This document shows, in pieces, positions 17,573 to 25,993 of a DNA stretch of 64,000 nucleotides. The position numbers were made by a program, and so were the translations under genes. Source of the DNA: Variovorax paradoxus B4 (lineage in GTDB: Bacteria > Pseudomonadota > Gammaproteobacteria > Burkholderiales > Burkholderiaceae_C); contig NC_022247.1 in assembly GCF_000463015.1 (NCBI RefSeq), positions 62,001 to 126,000 of the forward strand. The letters are read 5' to 3'. The stretch's first letter is position 1. Each line of letters opens with the position of its first letter. The notes under the pieces were generated by a model. That model was given only the letters and a program-made list of their open reading frames with translations. It was not told the DNA's origin and searched no databases.

Positions 17573-17718
17573 GCTCCGGGTCTCCTGGGGTGTCTTCTTT
17601 CATGAGGGGCGCGCTATTATTTTTGGCGGCGCGGGCACACTCAGTCATTGCGACGACATTTGGAGTCAGGGTTTACGCGGCGCGGCCCCATTTCCACGCC
17701 ATCAGGAGCTTTCTTTTC

Positions 17719-18429
17719 ATGTCCACGACGAAGCCGGCCATCAAGGCGGCATCGCTGACGGTTGCGCAGCTGCTTCAGCGCTCGGCCTGGTTTCCGCCGC
17801 TCGACGAAGCGGCGCGCGAGCGCGTGCTCGACGAAATCCGCGAGGTCGAAGTCGCGGCCGGCGCCGCGCTGTGCCGGCGCGGCGATACGCCGCTGCACTG
17901 GTACGGCACGCTCGAAGGCTTGCTCAAGTGGTCGATCACCTCGAGCGACGGCCGCTCGGTCACCTTCGGCGGTCTGTCGGTCGGCAGCTGGTTCGGCGAA
18001 GGCACGCTGCTGCGCGGCGCCCCGCGCTCGGCCGACGTCATCGCGCTGCGGCCCAGCCGCGTGGCCCAATTGCCGCTGGAGACTTTCGAGTGGCTGCACC
18101 GCACGCAGCGCGGCTTCGATCATTTCCTGCTGCAGCAGCTCAACGAGCGGCTGCACTGGTTCATGGGCAACTACGCGGCGCACCGGCTGCTCGACGCCGA
18201 CAGCCAGGTGGCCCGTGCGCTCGCGGGGCTGTTCCATCCGTGGCTGTATCCGGGCAGCGAGCTGCATCTGCAGACTTCGCAGGAGGAGATCGCCAATCTT
18301 TCCGGCGTGTCGCGCCAGCGCTGCAATGCGGCACTGAACCGGCTGAAGGAAGCGGGATTCCTGCGGATCGAGTACGGGGGGATCACCGTGATCGATCTGG
18401 AAGGCTTGCGCCGCTTCATCCAGGAGTGA
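17719..18429 (+). CDS. Crp/Fnr-family transcriptional regulator
   Basis: A 236-residue regulator with an N-terminal cyclic-nucleotide-binding-type beta-barrel (about 15-130; GDTPLHWYGTLEGLLKWS, GSWFGEGTLL) and a C-terminal winged HTH (about 165-230; TSQEEIANLSGVSRQRCNAAL). No Fe-S cysteine cluster of the FNR type is visible. I chose the ATG at 17719, which follows AGGAG; an in-frame ATG at 17590 would add 43 residues that look non-coding. It is divergent from the BKACE operon across 146 bp and probably controls it. Effector unknown. Confidence 0.85.
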   Translation: MSTTKPAIKAASLTVAQLLQRSAWFPPLDEAARERVLDEIREVEVAAGAALCRRGDTPLHWYGTLEGLLKWSITSSDGRSVTFGGLSVGSWFGEGTLLRGAPRSADVIALRPSRVAQLPLETFEWLHRTQRGFDHFLLQQLNERLHWFMGNYAAHRLLDADSQVARALAGLFHPWLYPGSELHLQTSQEEIANLSGVSRQRCNAALNRLKEAGFLRIEYGGITVIDLEGLRRFIQE

Positions 18430-18450
18430 CCCTCTCTTCGAAAGAGAGGG
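18430..18450. terminator. Stem-loop between convergent crp-like and monooxygenase genes
   Basis: Perfect 9-bp stem CCCTCTCTT/AAGAGAGGG around a CGA loop fills most of the 31-bp gap between two convergent stops. Position supports a bidirectional terminator, though no U-tract follows. Confidence 0.5.
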
Positions 18451-18460
18451 GCAGGGCGGC

Positions 18461-20263
18461 TCAGCGCGTGTGGTACGACGGCGCGCGCTCGTACACCGGC
18501 GTGTCGATCCCTTCCATCCGCGCCTTCAGCTGCAGCGCCAGGAACTGCGAGTAGTGGCGCGACTGGTGCAGGTTGCCGCCATGGAACCAGAGGTTGTCGA
18601 CCTGCGTGGGCTTCCACATGTTGCGCAGCTCGCCCTCCCAGGGACCCGGGTCCTTCGGCGTGTCGGAGCCCAGGCCCCAGCACTTGCCGACCTTGTCGGC
18701 GATCTCGGGCGAGATCAGGTCGGCCAGCCAGCCGTTCATGGAGCCGTAGCCGGTGGCGTACACCAGCAGGTCGGCCGGCAGCTCGGTGCCGTCGGTCAAT
18801 GTCACCGAGCGCTCGTTCACCCGCTCGATGTTCACGCCGCTCTTGAGGTGGATGCTGCCGTTGGCCACCAGCTCGGAGGCACCCACGTCGATGTAGTAGC
18901 CCGAGCCGCGCCGCAGGTATTTCATGAAGAGCCCGGAGCCGTCGACGCCGAAGTCCAGCAGGAAGCCCGCCTTCTCCAGCCGCGCGTACAGGTCGGCATC
19001 GCGCTTCTTCATCTCCTCGTACACCGGGATGTGGAAGGTGTGCATGATCCTGTAGGGCACCGAGGCGAAGATCAGGTCGCCCTTGTGGTGGTCGATGCCG
19101 TTCTTCACCGCCTGCTCGGAGTAGAGCCCGCCCAGTGCCAGTTCCATCAGCGACTGCGAAGGCGCGATGTGCGTGGACGAGCGCTGGATCATCGTGACGT
19201 CCGCGCCGTGCTCCCACAGTGCCGCGCAGATGTCGTGCGCCGAGTTGTTCGAGCCCAGCACCACGCACTTCTTGCCGGCATAGGCCTCGGGCCCGGGGTG
19301 CTGGCTCGAGTGGTGCTGGTCGCCCAGGAAGCTCTCGGCGCCTGCCACCTTCGGCACGTTCGGGTAACCCGAGACGCCGAGCGCGAACACCAGCTGCTTC
19401 GGCCGCAGCACCACCGGCTTGCCTTCGCGCTCCACCGTCACTTCCCAGCGCTGCGTGGCCTCGTCGAAGCGGGCCTTCTTCGCATGGGTGGAGCTCCAGT
19501 AGTTGAGCTCCATGATCTTCGTGTACATCTCCAGCCAGTCGCCGATCTTGTCCTTGGGGGCGAACACCGGCCAGTCGTCCGGGAAGGGCATGTAGGGCAG
19601 GTGGTCGTACCAGACCGGGTCGTGCAGGCACAGCGACTTGTAGCGCTTGCGCCAGGAGTCGCCGGCCTTCGCATTGCGCTCCACGATGATGGTCGGCACG
19701 CCCAGCCGGCGCAGCCGCGCGCCGAGCGCGATGCCGCCCTGGCCGCCGCCGATGACCACCACCTCGGGCTGCTCGGTGTAGCCGAGCGCGGCCTCTTCGT
19801 CGCGGCGCTTCTCGAGCCAGTTCTTGCGGCCCTTGTGCACGCCGTGCTCCGCGCCCTTGACGCGGTTGTCGCCCGTCTTTTCCTCGAAGCCCTTGAGCTC
19901 GGTCATGGTGGTGAGCAGCGTCCAGGCCTTGCCGCTGCGCAGGCGCACATGGCCGCGGCCGCGCGCGACGCGGGTCTCGAAGGTGAACCAGGCATCGACC
20001 ACGCCGTCGGCCTCGGTCGCCTCGCCCTCCAGCGCGAAGGCCGTGGGCTGCGTGTCGGCCAGCCGCGCCTGCAGCATCGCGCGAATGGCCCCGGGGCCTT
20101 CCTGCGTGCGGATGTTCCAGGTGAAGGCGACGAGGTCGCGCCAGTAGCTGTCGGCCTCGAACAGCGAGACGGCCGCGTCGACGTCGCCGCGCGCGAGGGC
20201 GGCGGCAAAGTCGGCGAGCCAGGTGGCGGCGGCCCGGGTGGGGGCTGTGGTCGGGTCTGTCAT
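18461..20263 (-). CDS. Flavin-containing monooxygenase fused to N-terminal SnoaL/NTF2-like domain
   Basis: A 600-residue protein. Residues about 10-125 look like an NTF2/SnoaL fold; from about 166 a class B flavin monooxygenase follows. The FAD Rossmann motif is VVVIGGGQGGIALGARL (168-184), the NADPH motif is CVVLGSNNSAHDI, and the monooxygenase fingerprint reads FLGDQHHSSQHP, i.e. FxGxxxHxxx with His where Baeyer-Villiger enzymes have Trp. This argues for a plant YUCCA-like or bacterial FMO rather than a classical BVMO. The ATG at 20263 follows GGAGA. A sigma-54 promoter and two palindromes lie directly upstream, after an AcoR-type activator gene. Substrate unknown. Confidence 0.85.
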   Translation of the reverse strand: MTDPTTAPTRAAATWLADFAAALARGDVDAAVSLFEADSYWRDLVAFTWNIRTQEGPGAIRAMLQARLADTQPTAFALEGEATEADGVVDAWFTFETRVARGRGHVRLRSGKAWTLLTTMTELKGFEEKTGDNRVKGAEHGVHKGRKNWLEKRRDEEAALGYTEQPEVVVIGGGQGGIALGARLRRLGVPTIIVERNAKAGDSWRKRYKSLCLHDPVWYDHLPYMPFPDDWPVFAPKDKIGDWLEMYTKIMELNYWSSTHAKKARFDEATQRWEVTVEREGKPVVLRPKQLVFALGVSGYPNVPKVAGAESFLGDQHHSSQHPGPEAYAGKKCVVLGSNNSAHDICAALWEHGADVTMIQRSSTHIAPSQSLMELALGGLYSEQAVKNGIDHHKGDLIFASVPYRIMHTFHIPVYEEMKKRDADLYARLEKAGFLLDFGVDGSGLFMKYLRRGSGYYIDVGASELVANGSIHLKSGVNIERVNERSVTLTDGTELPADLLVYATGYGSMNGWLADLISPEIADKVGKCWGLGSDTPKDPGPWEGELRNMWKPTQVDNLWFHGGNLHQSRHYSQFLALQLKARMEGIDTPVYERAPSYHTR

Positions 20264-20324
20264 TGAATGTCTCCGTGCGTTGGATGAAGGCGCGGCGCGG
20301 CAAGGCGCACGCGGCATTCGTTGC

Positions 20325-20338
20325 GCAGCTTTCGTGCC
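20325..20338 (-). promoter_or_regulatory. Sigma-54 promoter (-24/-12) of the monooxygenase gene
   Basis: On the minus strand the sequence CGGCACGAAAGCTGCG has GG (20338-20337), exactly 10 nt, then GC (20326-20325), matching the -24/-12 rule, and GGCACG matches the conserved -24 block fully. Transcription would start near 20313, about 50 nt before the ATG at 20263. Confidence 0.72.
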
Positions 20339-20403
20339 GTGCTGCGCGCGACGGGGAATCAATGACTTGGCAGCGGTTTTGTCGCACGCCCCGGGCTGTC
20401 GCC

Positions 20404-20437
20404 TGTCGCATGCGACACCGGTGCGACATCTGTCGCA
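20404..20437. promoter_or_regulatory. Two palindromic activator sites (UAS) for the sigma-54 regulator
   Basis: TGTCGCATGCGACA (20404-20417) is a perfect 14-bp palindrome and TGCGACA-tc-TGTCGCA (20422-20437) is a second inverted repeat of the same half-site. Extra TGTCGC half-sites lie at 20380 and 20397. They are about 70-110 bp upstream of the -24/-12 promoter, the normal place for enhancer-binding activators. Confidence 0.7.
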
Positions 20438-20450
20438 GCGAGGGCCCGGC

Positions 20451-22398
20451 TCACATCCGCTGTGGCGGTGCGATGCCGTGCCGCTTCATGTGCCGGTACA
20501 CGGTGGCGCGGCACACGCCAAGTTCGGCTGCCGCACGCGCCACGTGCCAGCGATGGCGCTGGAGCAAGGCGCGCAGTTCGTCCGCGCTCGCAAGGTCGCG
20601 GCCATCGCCGGCCTCGGCGCGAGCGACGGGCGGCGGCACCGCCGCCGCGGCATCGAGGGGGCGGGAAGCTGGAGATCTCCGCGCTCACCGTGCCGTCCGC
20701 GCACAGCGCGAGCGCCAGTCGCAGCACGTTGCGCAGCTCGCGCAGGTTGCCGGGCCACGCGTGCGCCAGCAGCCGCTGCAGTGCCGCGTCGGACAGCCGC
20801 GCGGTGGAAGAGCGCATCGCCGCGGCTTCCTCGTTGAACATGGCCTCGATCAGGTAGCGCCGGTCGCCCCGCGCGCGCAGCGGCGGCAGCTTCAGCACCG
20901 CGCCGCACAGGCGGTAGTACAGGTCTTCGCGGAAGCGCCCTGCGGCCACCAGTTCCGGCAGGTGCCGGTGCGTGGCCGCCACCACCGCGATGTCCACGCG
21001 CTGCGGCGATTCCGCTCCCAGCGGCAGCACCTCGCCTTCGGACAGCACGCGCAAAAGCCGCGTCTGCAGCGCCATCGGCATGTCGCCGATTTCGTCGAGG
21101 AACAGCGTGCCGTGGTCGGCCTGCGCGATCAGCCCTTTCATGCCCTTGGCACGGCCGCCGGTGAAACTGCCGGGCGTGTAGCCGAAGAGTTCGCTCTCGA
21201 TCAGCGAATCGGGAATGGCGGCGCAGTTCACCGCCACGAAGGGCATCGCCGCACGGCTGCTCGCGCCGTGCAATGCGCGCGCCAGCACTTCCTTGCCGCT
21301 GCCGGTTTCGCCTTCGACCAGCACATGAATGCCGCGGTCCACCAGACGGCGTGCCTGCGCGAGAAGCTTCTGCATGGCCGGGTCGTTGCCGGCGATGCGC
21401 TCGAGTGGCGGCAGGCGATCGCAGGGACGGGCATTGCCCGATGCGGCAGCTGCGGGCGCTGCCGCCCGGCGCACGCGCGGCGCCAGCAGCGAGGCGTGGT
21501 ATTCGCCGCCGCCCGGCAGCAGCACCGTGTGTGCGAAGGGCATGGCCGATGCGCCGCCGTTGCCGATGCGCCAGATCGCGTCCATCGGCATGTGCAGCAG
21601 CTGCGATACCTCGCGGCCCAGCGGGTTTCCGGCCAAGGCCTGCCGTGCACCGCCGTTGGCGCCGACCACCGTGCCGCCTTCGTCGAAGGCCAGCATCACC
21701 TCGCCCGCCACGTCGACCAGCCCGTAGGCCGTGCCCAGCCGCAGGATCCAGTGGCCGCGGAAGCTGCGCAGGAAATCGGCGTCCTCGATCATCCGCGCAT
21801 AGATCGACACCAGGTGCCGCACGAGGTGCTGGCTCTCCCTGGCCTCGGGCGAGCGCAGCGCCGACACGTCGAGAATTGCCGTGAGCTTGCCGCTGTGGTC
21901 GAACAGCGGCGCCGTCGTGCAGGTCAGCGCGATGTGCGTGGCATCGAAGTGCTCGGTCTGGTGGCAGGTCATCGGCTGGCGTTCGACCAGGCAGGTGCCC
22001 ACGCCGCAAGTGCCCGCGTGGGCCTCGTTCCAGTCGGCGCCCAGGTAGAGGCCGGCCTTGCGGAGCTGGTCGTCCCAGGCCGGGTTGCCGATGTAGTCGA
22101 CCGTGATGCCTTCGGCGTCGGTCAGCAGCACCATGTAGCCGAGGTCCGCCACGCGGCGGTAGATGTCCTCCATGCCGGCACGCGCCGCGCGCAGGAAATG
22201 CTCCAGCTGCTGCTGGTGCGCCCGCACCTCCTGTGCCGGCAGGATGCGCGCGGGGCTGGGCCTCGTCGGGTCGAGCCCATGCTCGCGCACGCAGCGCGCC
22301 CAAGACTTGTGGACCAGGCTCGCCGCCGGGTCGGCCAGCGCCGTGCCGGTGGCGATCGAATAGACGTTGTCGATGTGACGCGATTGCAGGGAAGTCAT
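20451..22398 (-). pseudogene. AcoR-type sigma-54-dependent activator with apparent one-base frameshift
   Basis: Enhancer-binding activator of about 648 residues if read through one shift. N-terminal half: GAF-type sensor region (about 60-290). AAA+ domain: Walker A GETGSGKE, sigma-54 contact loop GSFTGG (GAFTGA variant), Walker B GTLFLDEIGDM, and arginine-finger region. The reading frame is then lost at a run of five G on the plus strand (20657-20661); with four G the frame continues through LDAAAAVPPP into a Fis-type HTH (HRWHVARAAAELGVCRATVYRHMKRHGI) and stops at 20451. Without that change the protein ends in unrelated residues and lacks the DNA-binding helix. ATG at 22398 follows GAGG. It precedes the monooxygenase and its UAS. 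Sequencing error or true lesion cannot be separated here. Confidence 0.85.
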
Positions 22399-22546
22399 GC
22401 TCAACCTCGCGGTGGCGCACGGCCCTGCCGGGGATTCATGGGGCGTGCAGCCGCACATCATTCGGCTGCCGCATCGCCGCGGGTAAGAGGTGAAACCCGG
22501 TGGAACGGACGTGTTACTCCCCCTCACAGCGGGAGTGAGCCGCCCG

Positions 22547-23248
22547 TCACACCCCCAGCAATTCCTCCAGCGCCTGCGGCTGCGCCAACAGATCGGCCGA
22601 CGCGCCGTGCCGCACGATCTGCCCCTTCTCCATCACCACCGCCAGGTCGGTGTGCGCGAGCACCTTGCGGTAGTCGCGGTCCACGATCAGCGTGGCGATG
22701 CCGGTGGCGCGGATCTCGCCGATCACGCGCCAGATCTCGGCCACGATCAGCGGTGCCAGGCCCTCGGTGGCCTCGTCGAGGATCAGGAGGCGCGGATTGG
22801 TCATCAGCGCGCGGCCGATCGAGAGCATCTGCTGCTCGCCGCCCGAGAGCTGCTGGCCGCCGTGCGACAGCCGTTCGGCCAGGCGCGGAAAGGTGGCCAT
22901 CACGCGGTCGAAGGTCCAGGCGCGCCGGCCGTCAATGCCCGCGCGCTCGCTCATCACGAGGTTCTCGCGCACCGAGAGGTTCGGGAAGATGCCGCGGCCC
23001 TCGGGCACGTAGCCGATGCCGAGACGCGCCATCTTCTCGGGCGGCCAGCCGGTGACGGTGCGGCCATCGACCTGCACCTCGCCCGAGGCCGGGCGCACGT
23101 AGCCCATCATGCTGCGGATCAGCGTGGTCTTGCCCATGCCGTTGCGCCCGAGCAGGCCGACCGAGGTGGCGGCCGGAATGCCGGCATGCACGCCGCGCAG
23201 GATGTGGCTGCTGCCGTAGTAGGTGTTGAGATCGCGGACGACGAGCAT
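22547..23248 (-). CDS. Branched-chain-type ABC importer ATPase LivF
   Basis: A 233-residue ABC ATPase that powers uptake through the LivHM-type channel encoded upstream. Walker A GRNGMGKTT, signature LSGGEQQM, Walker B LLILDEATEGL and the short LivF-type length are all visible; the usual VEQN after the switch His region reads VDRD. It starts 1 nt after the livG-type stop and is the last gene of the long leftward benzoate operon. Given the ligase and box genes, benzoate or another aromatic acid is the likely cargo (inference). Confidence 0.9.
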   Translation of the reverse strand: MLVVRDLNTYYGSSHILRGVHAGIPAATSVGLLGRNGMGKTTLIRSMMGYVRPASGEVQVDGRTVTGWPPEKMARLGIGYVPEGRGIFPNLSVRENLVMSERAGIDGRRAWTFDRVMATFPRLAERLSHGGQQLSGGEQQMLSIGRALMTNPRLLILDEATEGLAPLIVAEIWRVIGEIRATGIATLIVDRDYRKVLAHTDLAVVMEKGQIVRHGASADLLAQPQALEELLGV

Positions 23249-23249
23249 G

Positions 23250-23999
23250 TCAGTGGTCTTCTCCGAGGTAGGCGGTGCGGACTTCCGGGTTCTCGCGGAT
23301 CGACCGAGGGTCGCCGGTGGCGATGACCGTGCCGTTCACCATCACCGTGATGCGGTCGGCAATGCGGAACACCGCATCCATGTCGTGCTCCACCAGCAGG
23401 ATCGCATGCGTGGCCTTCAGCCGCGCGAGCAGGGTGAGCATGCGGTCGGTTTCCTCGGCGCCCATGCCCGCGAGCGGCTCGTCGAGCAGCAGCACGCGGG
23501 GCTTGGTGGCAAGGCACATCGCCACTTCGAGTTGGCGCTGCGCGCCGTGGCTCAGCGTGCCGGCGATGCGCAGGGCTTCGTTCGAGAGGCCCGCGGCTTC
23601 GAGGGCCGCATCGGCCGCCGCATTGCTGGCCGCGCAGCGCTCGGACGACTGCCACACCGTCCAGGGTCGCGCCGTGGCGGCCTGTGCCGCGAGGCGGCAG
23701 TTCTCGTGCACGCTGAACTCCGGGAAGATGGTCGTGCGCTGGTAGCTGCGGCCCACGCCCGCGCGGGCACGGCGCCACTGCGCGCGCCGCGTGATGTCGA
23801 TGCCGTCGAGCGCAATGCGGCCTTCGGAGGCTTCGATCTCGCCCGAGAGCATGTTGATCAGCGTCGACTTGCCCGCGCCGTTGGTGCCGATCACCGCATG
23901 GACTTCGCCGACGTGCAGGTCGAGCGTGATGGCGTTGACGGCGGTGAGGCCGCCGAAGCGGCGCGTCAGCCCTTCGACGGAAAGCAGTGCAGTTGTCAT
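23250..23999 (-). CDS. Branched-chain-type ABC importer ATPase LivG
   Basis: A 249-residue ABC ATPase paired with the LivF-type protein. Walker A GTNGAGKST (about 38-46), signature LSHGAQRQ and Walker B VLLLDEPLAGM are present, as is the LivG-type C-terminal ENPEVRTAYLGE. The signature has His for the second Gly. The ATG at 23999 overlaps the stop of the permease gene (ATGA); the frame is open further upstream, but that part lies inside the permease gene. Part of the five-gene transporter set of the benzoate operon. Confidence 0.9.
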   Translation of the reverse strand: MTTALLSVEGLTRRFGGLTAVNAITLDLHVGEVHAVIGTNGAGKSTLINMLSGEIEASEGRIALDGIDITRRAQWRRARAGVGRSYQRTTIFPEFSVHENCRLAAQAATARPWTVWQSSERCAASNAAADAALEAAGLSNEALRIAGTLSHGAQRQLEVAMCLATKPRVLLLDEPLAGMGAEETDRMLTLLARLKATHAILLVEHDMDAVFRIADRITVMVNGTVIATGDPRSIRENPEVRTAYLGEDH

Positions 24000-24970
24000 G
24001 CAGCCCCCTTCGGCGAGAGCCGCTTTGCCAAGCCGATCAGCCCCTTGGGCAGCCACGCCACGAACACGATGATCGCAATGCCCAGGGTCAGCTGCCAGTG
24101 GTCCGCCAACGGCCCCATCACGGCGTGCGTCGAGAAGATTTCCTTCAGCAGCGTGAACGCAATGGCGCCGATGACCGCACCGCGCAGGTGGCCGAGACCG
24201 CCGAGGATCACCATCAGCAGCACCTCGCCCGAATTGTGCCAGGCCATCAGCTCGGGGTTGACCACGCCGTCGCGCGAGGCCAGCAGAAAGCCCGCGAGCC
24301 CGGCCAGCGCACCCGCCAGCACGAAGGCCGCGAGCTTGTAGCCGTACACCGGGAATCCTGCCGCGCGCATGCGCTGCTCGTTCACGCGGATGCCCGCGAG
24401 CGCCGCGCCGAAGCGCGAGCGGCGCACCAGCGCCAGCAGCCCGTAGGTGAACACCAGCGATGCGAGCACCACGTAGAACAGCACCATGCGGTTTTCCATG
24501 TCGAGCTTGCCGATGGCGGGCCGCACGTACATGTAGATGCCGTCGCTGCCGCCGCCGACCTTGGTGTCGTGGAACACGAAGAAGGCCATCTGCGCGAAGG
24601 CCAGCGTCACCATGATGAAGTACACGCCGCGCGTGCGCAGGCTCAGGGCGCCCACGAACAATGCATAGAGCGCCGCCGCGCCCATGGCCAGCGGCAGCAG
24701 CAGCGCGAGGTTGCCGCCTTCGCTGCCGGAAGCCAGCACCGTGACGTAGGCGCCGATGCCGTAGAACGCCGCATGGCCCAGGCTCACGAGCCCCGTCATG
24801 CCGACGAGCAGTTCGAGGCTCAGCGCGAAGATCGACAGGATCATCACCTTGACGACGAAGTCCGAGACGTAGTTGCCCATGAGCGGGCCCAGCACGCCGA
24901 TGGCAATGGCGCAGATCACCGGCACGAGAAACGCGCCGCGCCGCATGGAGGAAGTGTGGACCTGCGTCAT
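23996..24970 (-). CDS. Branched-chain-type ABC importer permease LivM
   Basis: A 324-residue inner-membrane permease with about 8-10 hydrophobic helices. SLGHAAFYGIGAYV and GGLGHLRGAVIGA are the two LivM family blocks, the latter being the loop that docks the ATPases. Its ATG overlaps the stop of the LivH-type gene and its stop overlaps the LivG-type start, so the three are translationally coupled. Cargo as for the rest of the system: probably benzoate. Confidence 0.9.
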   Translation of the reverse strand: MTQVHTSSMRRGAFLVPVICAIAIGVLGPLMGNYVSDFVVKVMILSIFALSLELLVGMTGLVSLGHAAFYGIGAYVTVLASGSEGGNLALLLPLAMGAAALYALFVGALSLRTRGVYFIMVTLAFAQMAFFVFHDTKVGGGSDGIYMYVRPAIGKLDMENRMVLFYVVLASLVFTYGLLALVRRSRFGAALAGIRVNEQRMRAAGFPVYGYKLAAFVLAGALAGLAGFLLASRDGVVNPELMAWHNSGEVLLMVILGGLGHLRGAVIGAIAFTLLKEIFSTHAVMGPLADHWQLTLGIAIIVFVAWLPKGLIGLAKRLSPKGAA

Positions 24971-25839
24971 GGCCGCCTCCCCATCAGCCCTTCGGGCTTC
25001 CAGATCAGCACGATGGCCATCAGCAGGTAGATGCCGATGCCGCTCAGGTCCGCGAAGAACACCTTGCCGAAGGTGTCGACGAAGCCCACCAGCAGCGAGG
25101 CCACGAGGGCGCCCGTGATCGAGCCGATGCCGCCGATCACCACCAGCACGAAGCAGATGATGAGCACGCTCGCGCCCATGTTCGGATACACCGAGGACAT
25201 CGGCGCCGCGATCATCCCGGCCAGCGCCGCGAGCGCCACGCCGGCCGCGAACACGATGCGGTAGAGCCGCTTCACGTCGATGCCGAGGCCTCGCACCATG
25301 TCGCGGTTGCTCGCGCCGGCGCGGATCATCATGCCCAGCCGCGTGCGGTTGACCACCCAGTACAGCGCCACCGCGAGCACGATGCAGGCGGCCGAAGCGA
25401 AGAGCCGGTACCACGGATAGCTCATGACGTTGCCGAGCGCGAAGCTGCCGTCGAGCCAGGCCGGCACCTTCACGCCATGCACGTCGTTGCCCACGAGGAT
25501 GGAGCGCAGCTCCTCGAACACCAGGATGAGCCCGTAGGTCATCAGCACCTGCTGCAGGTGGTCGCGCTGGTAGAGGTAGCTGAAGAAGGCCCATTCGAGC
25601 AGGTAGCCGAAGATCGCCGCCAGCACCACGCCGGCCACCAGCATCAGCAGGAACTGGTCGCCGAACAGCGGCGCGAGCGCGAACGCCATGTACGCGCCGA
25701 TCATGTAGAAGCTGCCGTGCGCAAGGTTGATCACGCCCATGATCCCGAAGATCAGCGTGAGCCCCGAGGCCACCAGGAACAGAAGAAGTCCGTACTGAAC
25801 CGAGTTCAGGCACTGGACAAGGAAGGTGCCGAAATCCAC
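24967..25839 (-). CDS. Branched-chain-type ABC importer permease LivH
   Basis: A 290-residue permease. QCLNSVQYGLLLFLVASGLTLIFGIMGVINLAHGSFYM at the N-terminus (shown here only as a region, residues 9-47) is the standard LivH opening, and GGIGSITGALVASLLVG near the C-terminus is the ATPase-docking loop. Translation appears to start at GTG; the Shine-Dalgarno is weak. It follows the binding-protein gene after a 154-bp gap filled with hairpins, an arrangement that usually lets the binding protein be made in excess. Confidence 0.9.
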   Translation of the reverse strand: MDFGTFLVQCLNSVQYGLLLFLVASGLTLIFGIMGVINLAHGSFYMIGAYMAFALAPLFGDQFLLMLVAGVVLAAIFGYLLEWAFFSYLYQRDHLQQVLMTYGLILVFEELRSILVGNDVHGVKVPAWLDGSFALGNVMSYPWYRLFASAACIVLAVALYWVVNRTRLGMMIRAGASNRDMVRGLGIDVKRLYRIVFAAGVALAALAGMIAAPMSSVYPNMGASVLIICFVLVVIGGIGSITGALVASLLVGFVDTFGKVFFADLSGIGIYLLMAIVLIWKPEGLMGRRP

Positions 25840-25871
25840 GTTGAGATCATCCCGGTTAGACCGTGAAAGGA

Positions 25872-25991
25872 GCAGGCGCCAGGCGCCTGCGATTGTTCGT
25901 GAGACACCGCGGATCCGGCTTTGCCGGTCCGCCGGTGTCGCCCCCTCGAGGGGGGAGTCGAGCTACACGCCGTGAGCGAGGGACGGGGGTG
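25872..25991. repeat. Cluster of strong hairpins between binding-protein and permease genes
   Basis: Three structures: GCAGGCGCC-a-GGCGCCTGC (25872-25890); an interrupted 16-bp stem from ACACCG (25904) to CGGTGT (25938) around TTT; and the palindrome CCCCCTCGAGGGGG (25941-25954). The last is like intergenic repeats common in Comamonadaceae. Likely a transcript-stabilising or attenuating element 3' of the binding-protein gene. Confidence 0.5.
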
Positions 25992-25993
25992 GG

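Noticed and set aside
20451..20670. Programmed ribosomal frameshift in the activator
   Set aside because: The C5 run is not a known slippery heptamer and no pseudoknot or internal Shine-Dalgarno signal is evident; indel error or mutation is simpler.
22515..22540. Terminator after livF
   Set aside because: Overlapping 5-6 bp stems compete with each other and no T-run follows on the minus strand.
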